From: Eretmocerus hayati
Taxonomy: Eukaryota > Arthropoda > Insecta > Hymenoptera > Aphelinidae
Length of the DNA stretch: 64,000 bases
NCBI GenBank assembly: GCA_029851415.1
Contig: CM056742.1
Location: 115,570,246-115,634,245, forward strand
Reading direction: 5' to 3'
The number at the start of each line of letters is the position of its first letter. The stretch's first letter is position 1. Made by a program: the position numbers and the translations under genes. Below the pieces are notes generated by a model. It was not told where the DNA came from. It was given only the letters and a program-made list of their open reading frames with translations, and did no database searches. Shown piece by piece: positions 31,355-42,413 of the stretch.

Positions 31355-34300
31355 TGAATCTCAGATAGCATCAAAAGAGCTAAAAGACCGTCAAAATGGT
31401 CAAAATATGAGTATTTCGAGTATTTACAAGTGAAATATAATGTCCTGGCAGAGATTTGTTTTCGGCCCGAGCCTTGGCGAGGGTCGAGATTATCACGAGT
31501 AAAGCAAAAAATTCACGCCCGAATGTCGAAAAATGAGATCTTGCGCCGTGCGTGAAGCATACGTGCTTTACGCACGGTTGTGCGAAAAATACTTCTCCCG
31601 CGCGCACAACTGTGCAGTCACACGTACTCAATTCCGCATCCAAAAAGCTGTTTACTTCATGTATTTTTTTCAATCTACTTCCCTCAACAGGATCAAGGTA
31701 TATTGTTTACCGCAACTTTGACTTGTTTGGAATCTCGCAACTTAATTTTGCGTGTTACGATTCGTGACAGTTGTAGAAATGTATCTTTGAGGGCAATCTG
31801 TTAACTGTTAAAGATATAATGGCGATACATGTATATATTTCACTTGCGACTGTCAGAGTCACGATCGAATGCTATCGCTTTTATCCTCCAAGCCTAAGAA
31901 TGATGTTAGAAACAATTTATAAGGCATGATGGAGCGTTGAACTAGGCTAGAATCGAGCAGAGCACAACTTGCACTGTGAGCTTGAACGGGCTTGTGAGAT
32001 GAGAAAAAGAGTCGAAATATAAAATTTTTGAAAGTAAGAGATAGAAATGAGAGTCATTAGCCTCGAAAGAGAGAGAGAATATCCCTTTGAAAATTTTGTC
32101 AGGGTAAAGACATGCGTTCAGTTGAGACGCACGAGAGACATTAATATGTTTACGCGGTGTCGTTTCTGAGGAGGACATCAATCACGAGTTCGTCTAAAAA
32201 GTGAGTCTGCTCTTCGCGTGCGTGTGGCACACTGTGTAAGCTCGAGTTGCTTCGTCGAGCTTGGTGGCGTTAGGTTTGGGGCCATACATCTTTCTTTTAG
32301 ACACGTCGCTACAGCGATTATCTCTGTCTTAATTAAGTGTGACCAGTGTGCTTGTTGCTCATTTTCTAGATCACCTGCTATTTACTTGCGTGACCAGAGT
32401 GAGCTGCTCAATTACATCTCTGAACTACCACTTTTGAGCTTCTCCAGTGGTGTTTCATGAATCTCGCATTTCTCAGTCAAATTGTTCGACCTTTTCTGTA
32501 CATTCCTCGAGGCAGGGGCAATTTCAAGTATCTATAAGTAGCTAGCAAAGATTTGCCTCCATCAGGCTGCGAATTGAACGAAGTAGAATTCACAGTTTCG
32601 CGTTCAAATTGATTCGCCGTGTGTCGCTGTCGCGGATAGTACAATAGTTGATCTACTCTATCGTTTATAGTTCTTTTGGGCTGCTGGACTTCTCCAAAAT
32701 AGTGTTCTACGTATGGATTTGTTAACATGATTCGATCACATATATCATACTTTGAAAAGTTAATTCAGCATATATTGATTCAATTTTGATTTAATTACTA
32801 AATAGCCATATAATGCATACATTAATTTGAGGTCATCTGGAGAAACGCTACCGCATCGAAATTATATTATTGTTGAATCTTTGTAATTGGCTATATAGCC
32901 CATATATTGATGGAATGAAATAAGATAAAATAAATAAAAATTTCTTCGCGTCGTGAAAGAGATGTTCACACAGAATATCTCTTTTCATTTGAAACGGGGA
33001 TCCCTTTCGATGTTTAAACCTTCAATAATTTTTACTCCAATCGCATCTAGACCGTATTTTGGATAGCGAAAAAGTTATTGGTTCTTTGGGGTAGATTGTT
33101 TCGAAATGAGTTACAGGATCTGCTCCTACAAGCGACGAGGTGCCGCCCATCAAGAAGTCCGTTCCGCACCTCGCATTAGCTATTCTCTTCTTTTTTATGC
33201 ATTGCCAATGGAACGCAATGTGCTTTACTAATTCTGGTTTTACAATTGTAGATCTATCTGTAATCTGCCGTGGAAACTGAGGTTGGAGGGGATACGCGAA
33301 ACGATGGACCTACCTTCTCATGGCGAGAGCGCTGCGAAACACACGGACGAAAAAAATCTGTAGTCGAGCATACGCGCCAACACAGGGAAACCGATAAATA
33401 GGTCCGTAGCTCGATTGTTGTGGATAGTAGACCTCTCAAATTTTGCATGGTGAGAGGTCACATATCGCCGATCAATATCATACCCCGTAAACACTGCCTC
33501 GAGAAACTTTGTCGCTTACTTCTTTCGGAACAAAGTCACGGCGGGCAACATCAGAATCACACGTTCTTCGTGAATTTTTTTGATTTTATACAGACGATTC
33601 TCGTACACTTTGCGCACATCACCGGGAAGCTCATGCATTCAGGAGTTTTCATCTGAAACCTGAAGAAAATCCAATCACAGTAAACAGAGAATCAACGAGT
33701 TGCAAATCACTATTTTTGGGCTCGCGAACGTCGCCATTACTAGCTGCTCAGATGCGGCTCGCGTCTTTTGCTAAACTGCGCTGCTTCACCAACTAACACG
33801 ACATTTACCTTAATTTTGATGAGTTCAACTTTTGACGACAGAATTCTGCACCTACATTAAGTTCGGAATAGCTTCAGGATTGAATTTTAGCGATTGTCAC
33901 GGTTCGCGATAGCACGAGTTTTTTTTAATCGTTGAGAATCACAGCGTGCCCATGCTTTGCTGCATATTAGGGAGTCCAGATTTTGTATCACATTCGCGGT
34001 TCCGATAGAGTCCAGGAGCACCGAGGAAAGGCCTTAGCCTTAGACGCGCACCGAAGTCGAACAGCTACCAGATGTCTTTTTTCAACGCCATCACGATCGG
34101 CCTCGCGTCAATTATTCAAAAAAGATATTTTGGACTTGATATCTGCATTGTAACTGGTATCACGAGTTTAGTACTTTTCGGACGAGTTTTCGTATGAGCT
34201 GATAGTTGACGAGGTCGCGCTCGCTCCCGAGCGGATAGCGAGGAAGCGGAGAATCTCACGAATGAGCCGTGAAGTGAAAAGATCTTTGAACAATTTCGTA

Positions 34301-35223
34301 GGCACCCAAACATCGGAAAATTGCAAAAATTCCTTTGTCGGACTTTATATTGAGATAATCGCGCAACAGTGCCATCCCAACTCTCTTGTTGATGCTCCTA
34401 TAAACGATCCTCGCCTATAAATGTCTCACAAGCCTTAAACCTCACAATCAAGGGTGATCTCTATACGGCTAAGAGTATTACTGTATTCACTTTGGCAGGT
34501 TACTATCCATCGTTTAAAGGAAAAATAATTCTCAGATATTCAGGTACTCTCAATACAATTGTATTCGAGTTTGCAGGAACTTTATGGATGTTGATTATAT
34601 TTACGACAAATTTTTGATCGAATCGTACTGCATAAAAAACCTTTGTATTCGTGCACGAAGGCCAGATGGTCGTGTTCATCTTTCTTTCTAATCTATTAGC
34701 TACGGCTTGTCTGCAAATCGTCTTCACCGCACGAGTACAGATTTTTGATCTCTCTCTCTCTCTCACTCTAGCATGTTCCCAATCATCCAAGCAAACGTAA
34801 TTGAGAATTCAACCTCTCTTTTGCTTGGGGTTCAAGGACATGTGATACTAGAAATTCAAGCACTTTTTTGGAAAGCCGGGCGGAGATTATTGAGAGCAAA
34901 TCTGAGTACGTAATTGGGAACGGATTCACTCACATGTTCTTGAACGTTTGAGCAAAATAGGACATTGCGCGTCGAGTGCTGGAAAACTTTTTCCCGCTCG
35001 AAAAACGTGAGATGTTCTTACGTTACTATTAACCTGTGAATTTTTACAGCGTATCATTGTCCTTATTTCCTCGATTCAAAGAGTTGCATCGGGCCAAAGG
35101 AGGAGTGGAATATCCTTTTCTGACTTCCCATGCAACTTCGATATTTGTATACTTATATCCGTGGAAACACATATCAGGAGTGGTGAACGTACCACCGTAC
35201 CCCCCCCCCCCCTCATGGCCGTA
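31355..35223. other. Gene-less stretch with small palindromes
   Basis: Holds a short palindrome (GTGCGTGAAGCATACGTGC...TTTACGCAC, about 31545-31577), a (TC)n tract near 34750-34764 and a C11 run near 35202-35212. No open frame carries a recognisable domain. Confidence 0.4.
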
Positions 35224-35314
35224 TTAATACGTTCGCTGCGGCGGCGAAAATCGCAGTTCCTTCTTTGTGTGCGACGGGACCCAACGGTGGGTCCCGCCGC
35301 AGCGAACGTGTTAA
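35224..35314. mobile_element. TTAA-flanked miniature element, family a derivative (91 bp)
   Basis: TTAATACGTTCGCTGCGGCGG at the left and its complement CCGCCGCAGCGAACGTGTTAA at the right, with the subterminal GGGACCC...GGGTCCC palindrome kept beside the right end. It is a minimal version of the 835 bp element at 22808. Confidence 0.75.
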
Positions 35315-35390
35315 TCTATGGTGACTACCTCGCGAAGCTGCGACTCTTCTAATAGCAGATCGCCTTCTAGATCTGTAAACATCACAAATA

Positions 35391-35766
35391 AAGTAAGTAT
35401 AGCCAACTTGCCTCCTATGCATGCCGACCTCAGAAATGGTCACTCTTTGACCTTTCCAATAATTTTTTTTACGTTTGTGACGTTAAAGTATGAGGACATA
35501 AATGGTTCAGATCGACTCCGGATCATTTCTGCGTTTTCCAGGAAATTTAAAGTGATTTTTCCATTTTTCGTGTTTGCACAGCAAACACGAAAAATGTAGT
35601 AGTACCGTTCACTAAAATTGGTGCAAATTTATTTATATTCAACCAATCTCAATGTACCTTAGCCGCGAGCTTAGCGCATTCGATTCCTTGTCTCAAAACC
35701 TTCAGAATCCGCTCTTCAGAGTTGCAGAAGTCTCATTTGGAGCGATTTTATGTACGAAACACGGAG
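35391..35766. repeat. Segment homologous to 62704-63061
   Basis: Matches 62704-63061 in the same orientation and order: an AAGTAAG..AT start, CATGCCGACCTCAGAA, TTTTTTTTACGTTTGTGACG, GGTTCAGATCG.., TTTCTGCGTTTTCCAGGA, then a gap-ridden region, then TTAGC.., TTCCTTGTCTCAAAACCTTC. Splice-like GT sites flank the first block in the other copy. It may be a dispersed repeat or paralogous gene debris; neither strand gives a convincing protein. Confidence 0.5.
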
Positions 35767-36062
35767 TGTCAATCTGCTCCCGTACCGGTTCTTATCGGGG
35801 ACGCTACGGGGCCGTTTCGGCTTTCGCCCGGGACTCGTACGGGGCCAGATTGACACTCCTCCTGATGCTTGAGACGATGGAAACAACAGTAAGATTCGAT
35901 TGGCTCTCTGACTATCTCATATTTTCTTGTCATGATTCTGTTGTAATGAAACGCAAGCTCTACCTTGCAGATCATAATTAAGGCCAAACTTGTGTTATTG
36001 CGCTGTCGGATTGAGTAAGAATGGATCTGCTTGAATACAAGGGATGATACGGCTGTGGAATC

Positions 36063-36360
36063 AGCCAAGGACCGGTACAGGACTAGATCGACACTCGCTG
36101 AGAACCAGTTTGGGACCAGATCGAAACTTGCCGAGAACCGATACGGGACCGAATCGTCACTCGCCAAGGACCGATACAGGACCAAATCGACACTCGCGGA
36201 GGGCCGGTACGGGATCAGATCGATATTTACCGAGGATCCGTACCGGGCCAGATCGACACTCGCTGAGAACCAGTTTGGGACCAGATCGAAACTTGCCGAG
36301 AACCGATACGGGATCGAATCGACACTCGCCAATGGACGGTGCACGACCAAATCGACTTGC
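36063..36360. repeat. 33 bp minisatellite, ~9 units, open on both strands
   Basis: The unit GATCGACACTCGCTGAGAAC... recurs every 33 bp. Units 1-2 are almost identical to units 6-7, giving a 165 bp higher-order period. Because 33 is divisible by three, the plus strand is open for 156 codons (36031-36501) with an 11-residue RSTLAENQFGT-type repeat, and the minus strand for 214 codons (35769-36413). Related units in reverse occur at 35775-35865. I do not call a protein. Confidence 0.75.
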
Positions 36361-36589
36361 CCCTCAAAATCAGACAGACAACCAAGAGATACGTGCGGTG
36401 TATCGTCATCCACCCGATTATTCTCAGTTAGTTCAAGGAAAGATTCCTACGAAGATCGTGTAAAATTGAGCTTAATATTTTGCAAGGGATCATCTAATTA
36501 GTTTTGGACTTGTCCGTAAATTCTTTGTAATTATAGAGAGCTCAGTTTCCCACCTTTAAAATGAAATTCGGGGAATTTAACGTACGCGA

Positions 36590-36995
36590 TACTCCGATTA
36601 GAATTGTAGCTCACGCTCAAGATACCTTTAGCGTACGCGAAAATTCAATTTTGAACTGTAGCACCCGCGCAAAACATCGATAGCGTACGTAAAGATGAAA
36701 ATTCGGACTGTAGCGTTCGCGAAAAATTCAATTTGAATTGGAGTGCATGCTAAAAACACCTTGAGCGTAGGCGTAGATTAGATTTCCAATTGTAGCGCAC
36801 GCGAAAGACATTCACAGCGTACGCGTAAATAAGATTCTGAATCGTAGCGCACGCTACAGGCATTTGAGGGTGCACTACAATCAAAATTCAATAAATGTAG
36901 CGTACGCGAAAATTGAATTGGGATTGTAGCGCACGCTCATGACACCTTTAGCGTACGCGAAGATTAAATTCTCAATCATAGCGCATGCGAAATAC
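36590..36995. repeat. 52 bp minisatellite rich in GCGTACGC, left block
   Basis: The phrase TGTAGCGCACGCGAAA recurs at 36605, 36657, 36709, 36791 and 36842, mostly 52 bp apart, alternating with TTTAGCGTACGCGAA. The self-complementary core GCGTACGC makes each unit partly palindromic. The array stops at the insertion of a palindromic element at 37001. Confidence 0.65.
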
Positions 36996-37000
36996 GTCGT

Positions 37001-37653
37001 TAGGCCCGTTCTACATAGGATGCGCTCATCGTGTAAGCGTACGCGCATACGCTTGCGCTTGAAGCATTTGATGCAGAAAATTTCATGAAGCAACCTTGGT
37101 CGTCCTTTTTACTAAGAATTTTCACAAGTGGAGAGTTGGTTGATGATTGGTGAGCCCCAAGTGACATTATCGAACCAAAAAATCAAGTTTCTTCATGTTT
37201 CACCATAAACAAATACAGAAAAACATCAATGGTGCCACGCGAGCCTCTTCGGGAGAAAATACAGGTTGAGCAATGTTTTCACGATTCAGTATCCGGATTG
37301 GTGACTGCTCATCTTGCTCTTGCCAAGTTTCTGATCGCAAACAAGGTTTCAGTTTTTGCAAGCTACGACGGGTGGTCACCAATCCGGACACTGAATCGCG
37401 AAAACGTTGCTCAACCCGGATTTCCTCTCGAAAGGGCTCGCGTGGCCACCGTTGATATTTTTCTGTATTTGTTTGAGGAAAAAGATGAACGAATTTGATC
37501 TTTTGGCTTGATAATGTCACTTGGGGCCCACAAATCATTAATAACTCTTCAATCGTCAAAATTCCAAGTAAAATACGACTGCTTCATGAAATTCTCTGCA
37601 TCAAATGCTTCAAGTGCAAGCGTATGCGCGCATCCTATGTAGAACGGGCCTTA
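37001..37653. mobile_element. Palindromic element inserted in the 52 bp minisatellite
   Basis: Termini TAGGCCCGTTCTACATAGGA and its complement. Arms of ~300 bp pair along AAATGCTTCAAG, GTGACATTATC, the AACAAATACAGAAAAA block, and an inner hairpin (37254-37402, TTGAGCAATGTTTTC...GAAAACGTTGCTCAA) related to 22654-22811. The inner hairpin may be an older nested element copied with the arms. No protein domain. Confidence 0.65.
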
Positions 37654-37935
37654 GCGTTAACGAAGATGAGATTCTGCAATGTAGCGCACGCGAAATGCAT
37701 TTCAGGGTACACTAAAATCCCCATCCAATTTTCGCTTGCGCTAAATAAATCATTCGCGTGTGCTACATTCCGAGGTGGAATTCAAGGATTCCAGCTTACG
37801 CAAAAATTAGATTTGGATTGTAGCGCACGCTCAAAGCACCATTAGTGTACGCGAAGATTCATTTTTAACTGTGGTGCACGCAAAAGACATCGATTGCGTA
37901 CGCGAAGATGAAATCTTGAACTAAAGCGTACGTGG
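37654..37935. repeat. 52 bp minisatellite, right block
   Basis: Resumes the TAGCGCACGCGAAA / GCGTACGCGAAGAT pattern right after the palindromic element, with more divergence, ending near 37935 in an AT-rich run. Confidence 0.55.
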
Positions 37936-38450
37936 AACTTATATTAATTATATTAATTAATCAATCCTATATAATCAGTTATATTCTTGGATGAAAAGAG
38001 TTCGAAAACGAGATTTTCTAAGTTTTAAACTGAAACTCGAAATGTTAACTGTTTTTAAATGTTCTTAACTGCGACCCGAAACCCAGCATTCGAGTAGGTT
38101 TGAATCGTCGACTCTCTCTGAGCCAGCTAGCAAACGATACTCAGGCCTGGTTTTCGTTGATAAGTTATTCAACATCAGTTCTTGAGATTTTTATCAAATC
38201 TAGCTATTGTATTCTCAGAGCCACACAAAAAATGCAAAAAGGCGCCGAGTGCAAAAGTGCTATCTGTATACAGTATACTGTGTCAATGTTGACGTTCGAT
38301 TCGGGATCCTAACCTCCACAGTGGCCTGCATTTTCCACAGCTTCCGAGACAGATATCTCAATAACCGTAACCGATAGGGAGCCGACACCATTTGAACATT
38401 GGCTCAGCGTTTTTCAATCTATCTGTCTGCCTTGTGGCATCTGTATAACA

Positions 38451-39350
38451 ATGTCTCTGTGTTCTACCTGTAATAAGAAACTATTTTATGGCAATGGGCA
38501 TGTTGTTGTTGGTGTAACATGTCATAGTTTCTTCCATGCTACTAAGGACTGTACAAGACTTACTGCATCTGAGATAAAAGTAGTGGAATTGAAAACTAAA
38601 TCTATGCTCTACAAGTGTGAAGACTGCCATACTAAAGGGATCTCCTGCTGCTCTGAAGCTCTTGCTGGGCTTAAGGTGGACTTGGATGCCATCAAAAAAT
38701 CTTGTTCAAGAATTGATTCACTTGCTAGTGACATAAAAGACCTACAAGCCAGTGTAAACACAATACCAGAATTGCAGAGTAATATGGATGATTTGAAGGC
38801 AAAAGTTGATTCTATGAGTATGCAAAACTCTGAACAGGAGGCTCTGATTAAAGAAATCCAAGACAGAATCCAGCGTGCCAAAAATATTATACTCTTTCAC
38901 GTTGATGAGAATCCTGACGTTAAAACTGATACTGAAGTGGTGAAGCATATCTTGAAAGACATTCCTGTAAGTACCGATAACATTACTACCACTAGAATTG
39001 GAAACCCTGTGAATGGTGAGATAAGGCCTCTACTTGTAACACTCAATAATACTAATGATCCTCATTTGATACTGAAAAATAAAAGCAAATTAGACTTGAA
39101 ATATGGTGTATCTCTGGATAAAACTAAACAACAACGCTTAGAGTATAAAGCTGCACTTGATAGTCTAAAATTGAGGATGTCCAAAGGAGAAACAGATTTG
39201 GTTGTGCGTTATGTGAACAATAAGCCAATAGTGACCAAGAAAACAGTGGGAATGCCTGGCAATCCTGGGAAGCCAAGAGCAACAAGTTCAACCACATCAT
39301 CTACATTACAACCTCATGGAACTAAGCAGCCAAAAAACGGGACACAATAA
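38451..39350 (+). CDS. LINE ORF1: PHD-like zinc finger plus coiled-coil protein
   Basis: 299 residues from an ATG. Residues 4-59 form a Cys/His cluster, C4-x2-C7-x16-C24-x4-H29-x4-C34-x21-C56-x2-C59, the spacing of a PHD-type finger as found in ORF1 of CR1-group elements. Residues ~70-145 are helical with heptad-like leucines and isoleucines (LDAIKKSCSRIDSLASDIK and onward), a likely coiled coil for trimer or dimer formation. Then a compact RNA-binding-like block (ILFHVDENPD...TTTRIG) and a Ser/Thr/Pro-rich tail. The frame is intact, stop TAA at 39348-39350. It would coat the element RNA. Confidence 0.8.
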   Translation: MSLCSTCNKKLFYGNGHVVVGVTCHSFFHATKDCTRLTASEIKVVELKTKSMLYKCEDCHTKGISCCSEALAGLKVDLDAIKKSCSRIDSLASDIKDLQASVNTIPELQSNMDDLKAKVDSMSMQNSEQEALIKEIQDRIQRAKNIILFHVDENPDVKTDTEVVKHILKDIPVSTDNITTTRIGNPVNGEIRPLLVTLNNTNDPHLILKNKSKLDLKYGVSLDKTKQQRLEYKAALDSLKLRMSKGETDLVVRYVNNKPIVTKKTVGMPGNPGKPRATSSTTSSTLQPHGTKQPKNGTQ

Positions 39351-42201
39351 TTTATTACCAGAATGTGAGAGGCATTCGAACCAAACTAAGTCTACTGTGT
39401 AACAACTTGTATCAAGTGTCTTCTCGTCCAAATATAATTGTTTTCTCTGAAACATGGTTGTGTCCCAAAATCTTGGACAGTGAGTTGAACCTTAAAGGAT
39501 ATATAATTTATCGTCGAGATAGATATGATGGAGATGTAGAAGCCAAGGGTGGTGGAGTACTTGTTGCTGTGGACTCTGGGATGCAATCCAAGAAATGTCT
39601 GTCAACCAATGATGATGGATATGAACAGCTATTTGTCCATGTAAGAGATGTGAATCTAATCATTGGAATCTTCTATGGCCCAACTCACGCTCCTGTTGCT
39701 CGTTATGAATCCTACCTGAAGAATACTCAACAGCTGTGTGATAAGCATACGGATAGCAGGTTTCTACTTTTTGGGGACTTTAATTTGAGAAATATCGTAT
39801 GGTATAACAATCCCTCGCTTCATTACGTGAATATTGATTACATAGATCCTAGAGTCATTAGCTGTGCTGATTTGCTCCGTAACTTTATGTTTTTTTTTAA
39901 CTTCAAGCAATATTATCCAATTGAACATGATAAAAAGTATACCCTCGACTTGCTCTTTTCTAATGTAGATCAGTTACAATGGTGTGACGTAGATGAACCG
40001 CTGCTTCCTGTGGATAAACACCACCCACCTCATTACTTCTCTTTGCCATATACAGATACACATTCTGGTACCCGCCCAGTCCCTCAGAGAGCAAATTATA
40101 ACTTTCACAAAGCTAACTTTTCAAGAATATCTGAATCCATTGGTCAGGTAAATTGGGAGGAGGTCTTTATTGCTGATGATTTAGAGAACAACCTTGATAA
40201 GTTCTACAACATTCTATATGAGTTAATGGATAAATTTGTTCCAATATTTACGCCTCACCCCACTGATGTGTACCCCTCGTGGTACTCATCAGAATTGAAA
40301 AGATTGATTTTAGATAAGAAAAAAGCTCATGTACTATGGAAATCTTCTGGAGAAGATAAGCAATCAGATAAATACATAAAATTCAAAGAACTTCGTGCAA
40401 GATGTATAAGAATATCAAGAAGTTTGTATAACAATCACATCTCAGATGTAGAATCTACTATGAGAACTAGCATGAAACCGTTCTGGTCGTATGTAAATTC
40501 TCGCAGGAAGACGAATGAACTACCTAATCACATGTTTTTGAATGATCAAAGAGTTAACTCGGGTGATGATATTGCAAATCTTTCTGGTTCCTTTTTTGGT
40601 TCAGTTTACTCTGATAAAACTTTTACTCCGAACTTTGATGATGATGTTGATCCGCTAAATATAGATCTGCACATAAATGACAACGATATCAGTGCAACCA
40701 TTCAAAATATGAAAAATAGTTACAACCCTGGACCTGACCGGGTACCAATGTGTATTCTCAAAGAATGTAGCTCTGCTTTAATTGAACCACTTTCATATCT
40801 GTTTAATGAATCCATGGCAACAGGAGTTTTTCCAAAGGTGTGGAAGTCGTCATATGTCACCCCAATTCATAAGGATGGGAATATAGATGATGTAACAAAT
40901 TATAGACCTATATCTAAGCCTAGCATGATTGCCAAAATATTAGATTCTCTCGTGGCAGACAAATTAACGTACGCGATCGTTAGTGTGATCTCTCAAGAAC
41001 AACACGGCTTTGTAAAAGGTAAATCCACAATGACAAACCTATTAAGATTTTGTGACAAAGTGTTTCAGAATTTAGAAAGTTCTACTCAGACAGATACAAT
41101 TTATCTTGATTTTTCCAAAGCTTTCGACAAGGTAATACACAATAAACTCATTGAGAAACTTCACAACATTGGTATACAAGGTATGCTACTAAAGTGGATA
41201 AAATCCTACCTATTCGACAGATGTCAAATAATCGAATTTAAACTGTAGTACTCTGTTCCTTTTGCAACTCCCTCAGGCGTTCCTCAAGGGTCACACCTAG
41301 GACCAATCCTATTCAATGTTTATATAAATGACCTAAGTGAAGTTATTGAGTCTAGTGATTTCCTCCTTTATGCAGATGATATAAAAATATTCAAAACGAT
41401 AAATACGTTGACAGATTGCCGTAAACTTCAGAGAGACCTGTATAAAATATCGGAATGGGCTCGTAGTAATGGACTATGTCTTAACATAAAAAATGTAAAA
41501 TCATGTCGTTCTACCACAACAGAATCATACATTTTTGCTATAAAGTGGAAGACATACCTCTTGAATCCGTGAATACTTTCAAGGATTTGGGGGTATACTT
41601 TGACTCTCAGATGACTTTTACAGCCCACGTGGACTATATCGTCCCCAAATCCTTGAAAATCCTAGGTTTCATAAAAAGACACACCAAATACTTCAGAGAC
41701 CCACAATCACTCTTAATTCTTTTCAAAGCACTAGTCACTCCAACATTGACATATGGCTCAATTATATGGTCTCCGTTTACAGGCACTGTCATTGACAAAT
41801 TAGAGTCAATACAGAGAAAGTTTTTGCGTTTCTTATCATGGAAAACCCCCTGCCCAATGAGTTTCGATGACCATAATTATTCACCCATATCTTTAAAATA
41901 TAACTTTTGTACCATTGAGTCACTGCATGATTTCATGGATGCCCGTTTTGCTTGGAATTTGATTCGTGGAAATATTAACTGTGATGATCTAAAGCAAGAA
42001 TTGGTATTTCGTCAAAATACGTATAATGTACGATCCTTCAGGCCGTTGTTGGAAGAATCTCATAGTAGACTGCTTTTCTTTCATGCACCTATGGCAAGAC
42101 TTAAACGATCTTGGAATAGCGTCCCTGAAATCGGTCGCTCTGCCACTAGCCTCATATCGTTCAAAAGTGCATGCAAGCAATCCTTCCTTGTGCTCTACTA
42201 A
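39316..42201 (+). pseudogene. LINE ORF2: endonuclease plus reverse transcriptase, two lesions
   Basis: The frame opens in the last codons of ORF1 with no ATG before the endonuclease (YYQNVRGIRTK near 39355), so translation probably uses reinitiation or frameshifting. Endonuclease landmarks: VFSETWL, GGGVLVAV, LLFGDFNLRN at about residue 145. RT landmarks: NYRPISKPSMIAKILD, GFVKGKSTMTN, YLDFSKAFDKV, then an in-frame TAG (41246-41248), SGVPQGSHLGPILFN, and the catalytic YADD at 41369-41380. After an A6 tract (41488-41493) the frame shifts by one, and the thumb region continues from 41503 to the stop at 42201. With those two changes undone it would be one ORF of ~960 codons. Confidence 0.85.
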
Positions 42202-42413
42202 TTAAATGATAATGTGCAATTATTTTCGATTAATATATCGTAAGTAGCATGCATTGCCGTAATTATATGATCAAATTTCAATGCTAGTCCTATGATTTTA
42301 TATCTTGTTTCCCAAAAAGTACTATGTGTCGAATGAATATCTATGTATATAATAATACTCTTGTATAAAGGGCTGAATTGCCCGTATATTTTCTAATAAA
42401 TAAATAAATAAAT

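Larger units (their letters stand above)
38451..42413 (+). mobile_element. CR1/Jockey-group LINE, nearly complete
   Basis: Plus-strand LINE with ORF1 (38451-39350), ORF2 (about 39316-42201) and a 3' end in AATAAATAAATAAATAAAT (42396-42413), a microsatellite-type tail like those of CR1-group elements. No RNase H. The 5' UTR lies somewhere upstream of 38451 but I cannot fix its start, and no target duplication was found. Only one nonsense codon and one 1-nt frameshift separate this copy from an open ORF2, so insertion is fairly recent. Confidence 0.8.

Noticed and set aside
36031..36501. Repetitive 156-residue protein as a gene
   Set aside because: A 33 bp minisatellite keeps frames open on both strands by arithmetic; no other coding sign.
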